From a virus, in IMG/VR virus record IMGVR_UViG_3300046559_000432, positions 1-47,677 of that record: 47,677 bases of DNA. One strand, written 5' to 3'. The notes beneath the pieces are model-generated. The model was not told where the DNA came from. It saw only the letters and a program-made list of their open reading frames with translations, and did no database searches. Positions 47,101-47,677 of the stretch are shown piece after piece (the first letter of the stretch is position 1; every line of letters starts with the position of its first letter). The translations under genes and the position numbers were made by a program.

Positions 47101-47244
47101 CTAAGAGTTCAGAAGCACGACCATCAGCCCAAGAGCCATCAGACCAAAAACAATGAGGGCCACGCCCGGCCCGAAGGCCAACCACGTCCCGCCTACGATC
47201 GAGCCGACCGCAAAGAGGAAGATGATCTGGATGGGGTCGGACAT
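47101..47244 (-). CDS. 47-residue two-span membrane protein (right copy)
   Basis: It differs from the left copy (416-559) by one residue near the C-terminus and by the stop codon (TAG rather than TAA). It is a small holin-like protein by hydrophobicity and context. Confidence 0.6.
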   Translation of the reverse strand: MSDPIQIIFLFAVGSIVGGTWLAFGPGVALIVFGLMALGLMVVLLNS

Positions 47245-47247
47245 GGA

Positions 47248-47631
47248 TCACGAGGTCTTCAGCCCAGCCGTGAGCGTCTGATAGGCCGTCAACACGGTCT
47301 GTAGCTGGCCGTAGGCCGCGACGGCGCCCGACGCATTGCCGCTCGAGACGGCCGCCTGCGTGTCGTGTAGCGCCTGGTAGATCGCCTGGTCGTCAGCCTT
47401 GATCACGGCAACCGTCGTGTGGCGGGCGCAGGGCTGGACGACCGGCGTGCCGCAGCGCGGCAGCCGAAGGTAGGCGAGCGCAATGGCCTGCGATGCGCCA
47501 TAGACTGCGGTCGCATCGTCGACGTCCTTCTGTGTCACGTGGAACGCCGAGGCGGCCGTGAGGGCGGTATTGACGTTGGCGCAGCCGGACAGGCCGGCGA
47601 GCAGGACGGAGGCTATTGCGAGCTTGCGCAT
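47248..47631 (-). CDS. Phage lipoprotein (right copy)
   Basis: The signal peptide and lipobox (LSGC) are identical to the left copy. The mature domain has about nine conservative substitutions, for example Lys to Arg and Thr to Ser. The dense substitutions in the middle of the gene, flanked by identical sequence, suggest recombination with a diverged allele. Its late-gene word would lie just beyond the window edge. Confidence 0.8.
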   Translation of the reverse strand: MRKLAIASVLLAGLSGCANVNTALTAASAFHVTQKDVDDATAVYGASQAIALAYLRLPRCGTPVVQPCARHTTVAVIKADDQAIYQALHDTQAAVSSGNASGAVAAYGQLQTVLTAYQTLTAGLKTS

Positions 47632-47677
47632 GGGTTTGTCCCTGGTTTCAACGGGATAAGAGCCTGCGGCAGGTCGA

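Larger units (their letters stand above)
46686..47677. repeat. Right copy of imperfect terminal direct repeat
   Basis: Matches 1-992 with constant offset 46685 and about 43 substitutions. It ends five bases before the position where the left copy continues into late-gene word 1. Circularising the map joins the late transcript from copy 1 through the lipoprotein to the holin-like genes. Confidence 0.9.

Noticed and set aside
1-47677. CRISPR array, diversity-generating retroelement or insertion sequence
   Set aside because: No regularly spaced repeats, reverse transcriptase motif, template/variable repeat pair or transposase was seen anywhere in the window.

Overview
The window looks like the complete genome of a temperate, short-tailed (podovirus-type) phage of a GC-rich alphaproteobacterium. 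It carries a T7-like virion set (portal/connector, scaffold, capsid, tail tubular A and B, internal virion proteins, a T7-type fibre N-terminus). It also has a divergent cI/cro-type switch and a tyrosine integrase with a possible excisionase. No phage RNA polymerase, DNA polymerase or canonical free endolysin is visible. The host group is inferred from codon style and gene types (Rhizobiales/Hyphomicrobiales, perhaps a methylotroph or a Bradyrhizobium relative). A PEP-CTERM cargo protein suggests that the host has an exosortase/PEP-CTERM system.

Layout. Bases 1-992 and 46686-47677 are an imperfect direct repeat (no indels, about 43 mismatches), so the map is probably circular and cut inside the lysis region. 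On the minus strand, read from 30.0 kb down to 1 and on from 47.7 to 45.1 kb, lie the late genes: small terminase, large terminase, portal, scaffold, capsid, exported beta-rich fibre/spike proteins, tail tubular proteins, two giant internal virion proteins, fibre, and many tiny lipoproteins and membrane proteins. From 38.4 to 32.2 kb on the minus strand lies the early operon: Cro-like repressor, small regulators, C5 methyltransferase, RMF-like protein, RusA resolvase, adenine-type methyltransferase and a replication initiator. From 30.1 to 32.3 kb on the plus strand is a small island with its own promoter and terminator, carrying an ArdC-type antirestriction protein. From 38.5 to 44.7 kb on the plus strand are the CI-like repressor with a linked secreted protein, a recombination pair (PD-(D/E)XK exonuclease and RecA-fold ATPase), small accessory genes, excisionase and integrase, followed by an attP-like region at 44.75-44.85 kb.

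Two signals stand out. First, the nine-base word CAACGCACC recurs nine times, nearly always 30-70 bases upstream of a late minus-strand gene, and looks like a phage-specific late promoter or regulatory site. Second, between the capsid and tail genes lie four consecutive beta-rich proteins, each with a Sec signal peptide. Inserted among them on the opposite strand, with its own start signals, is a PEP-CTERM protein. This suggests a phage module that exports proteins to the host envelope.
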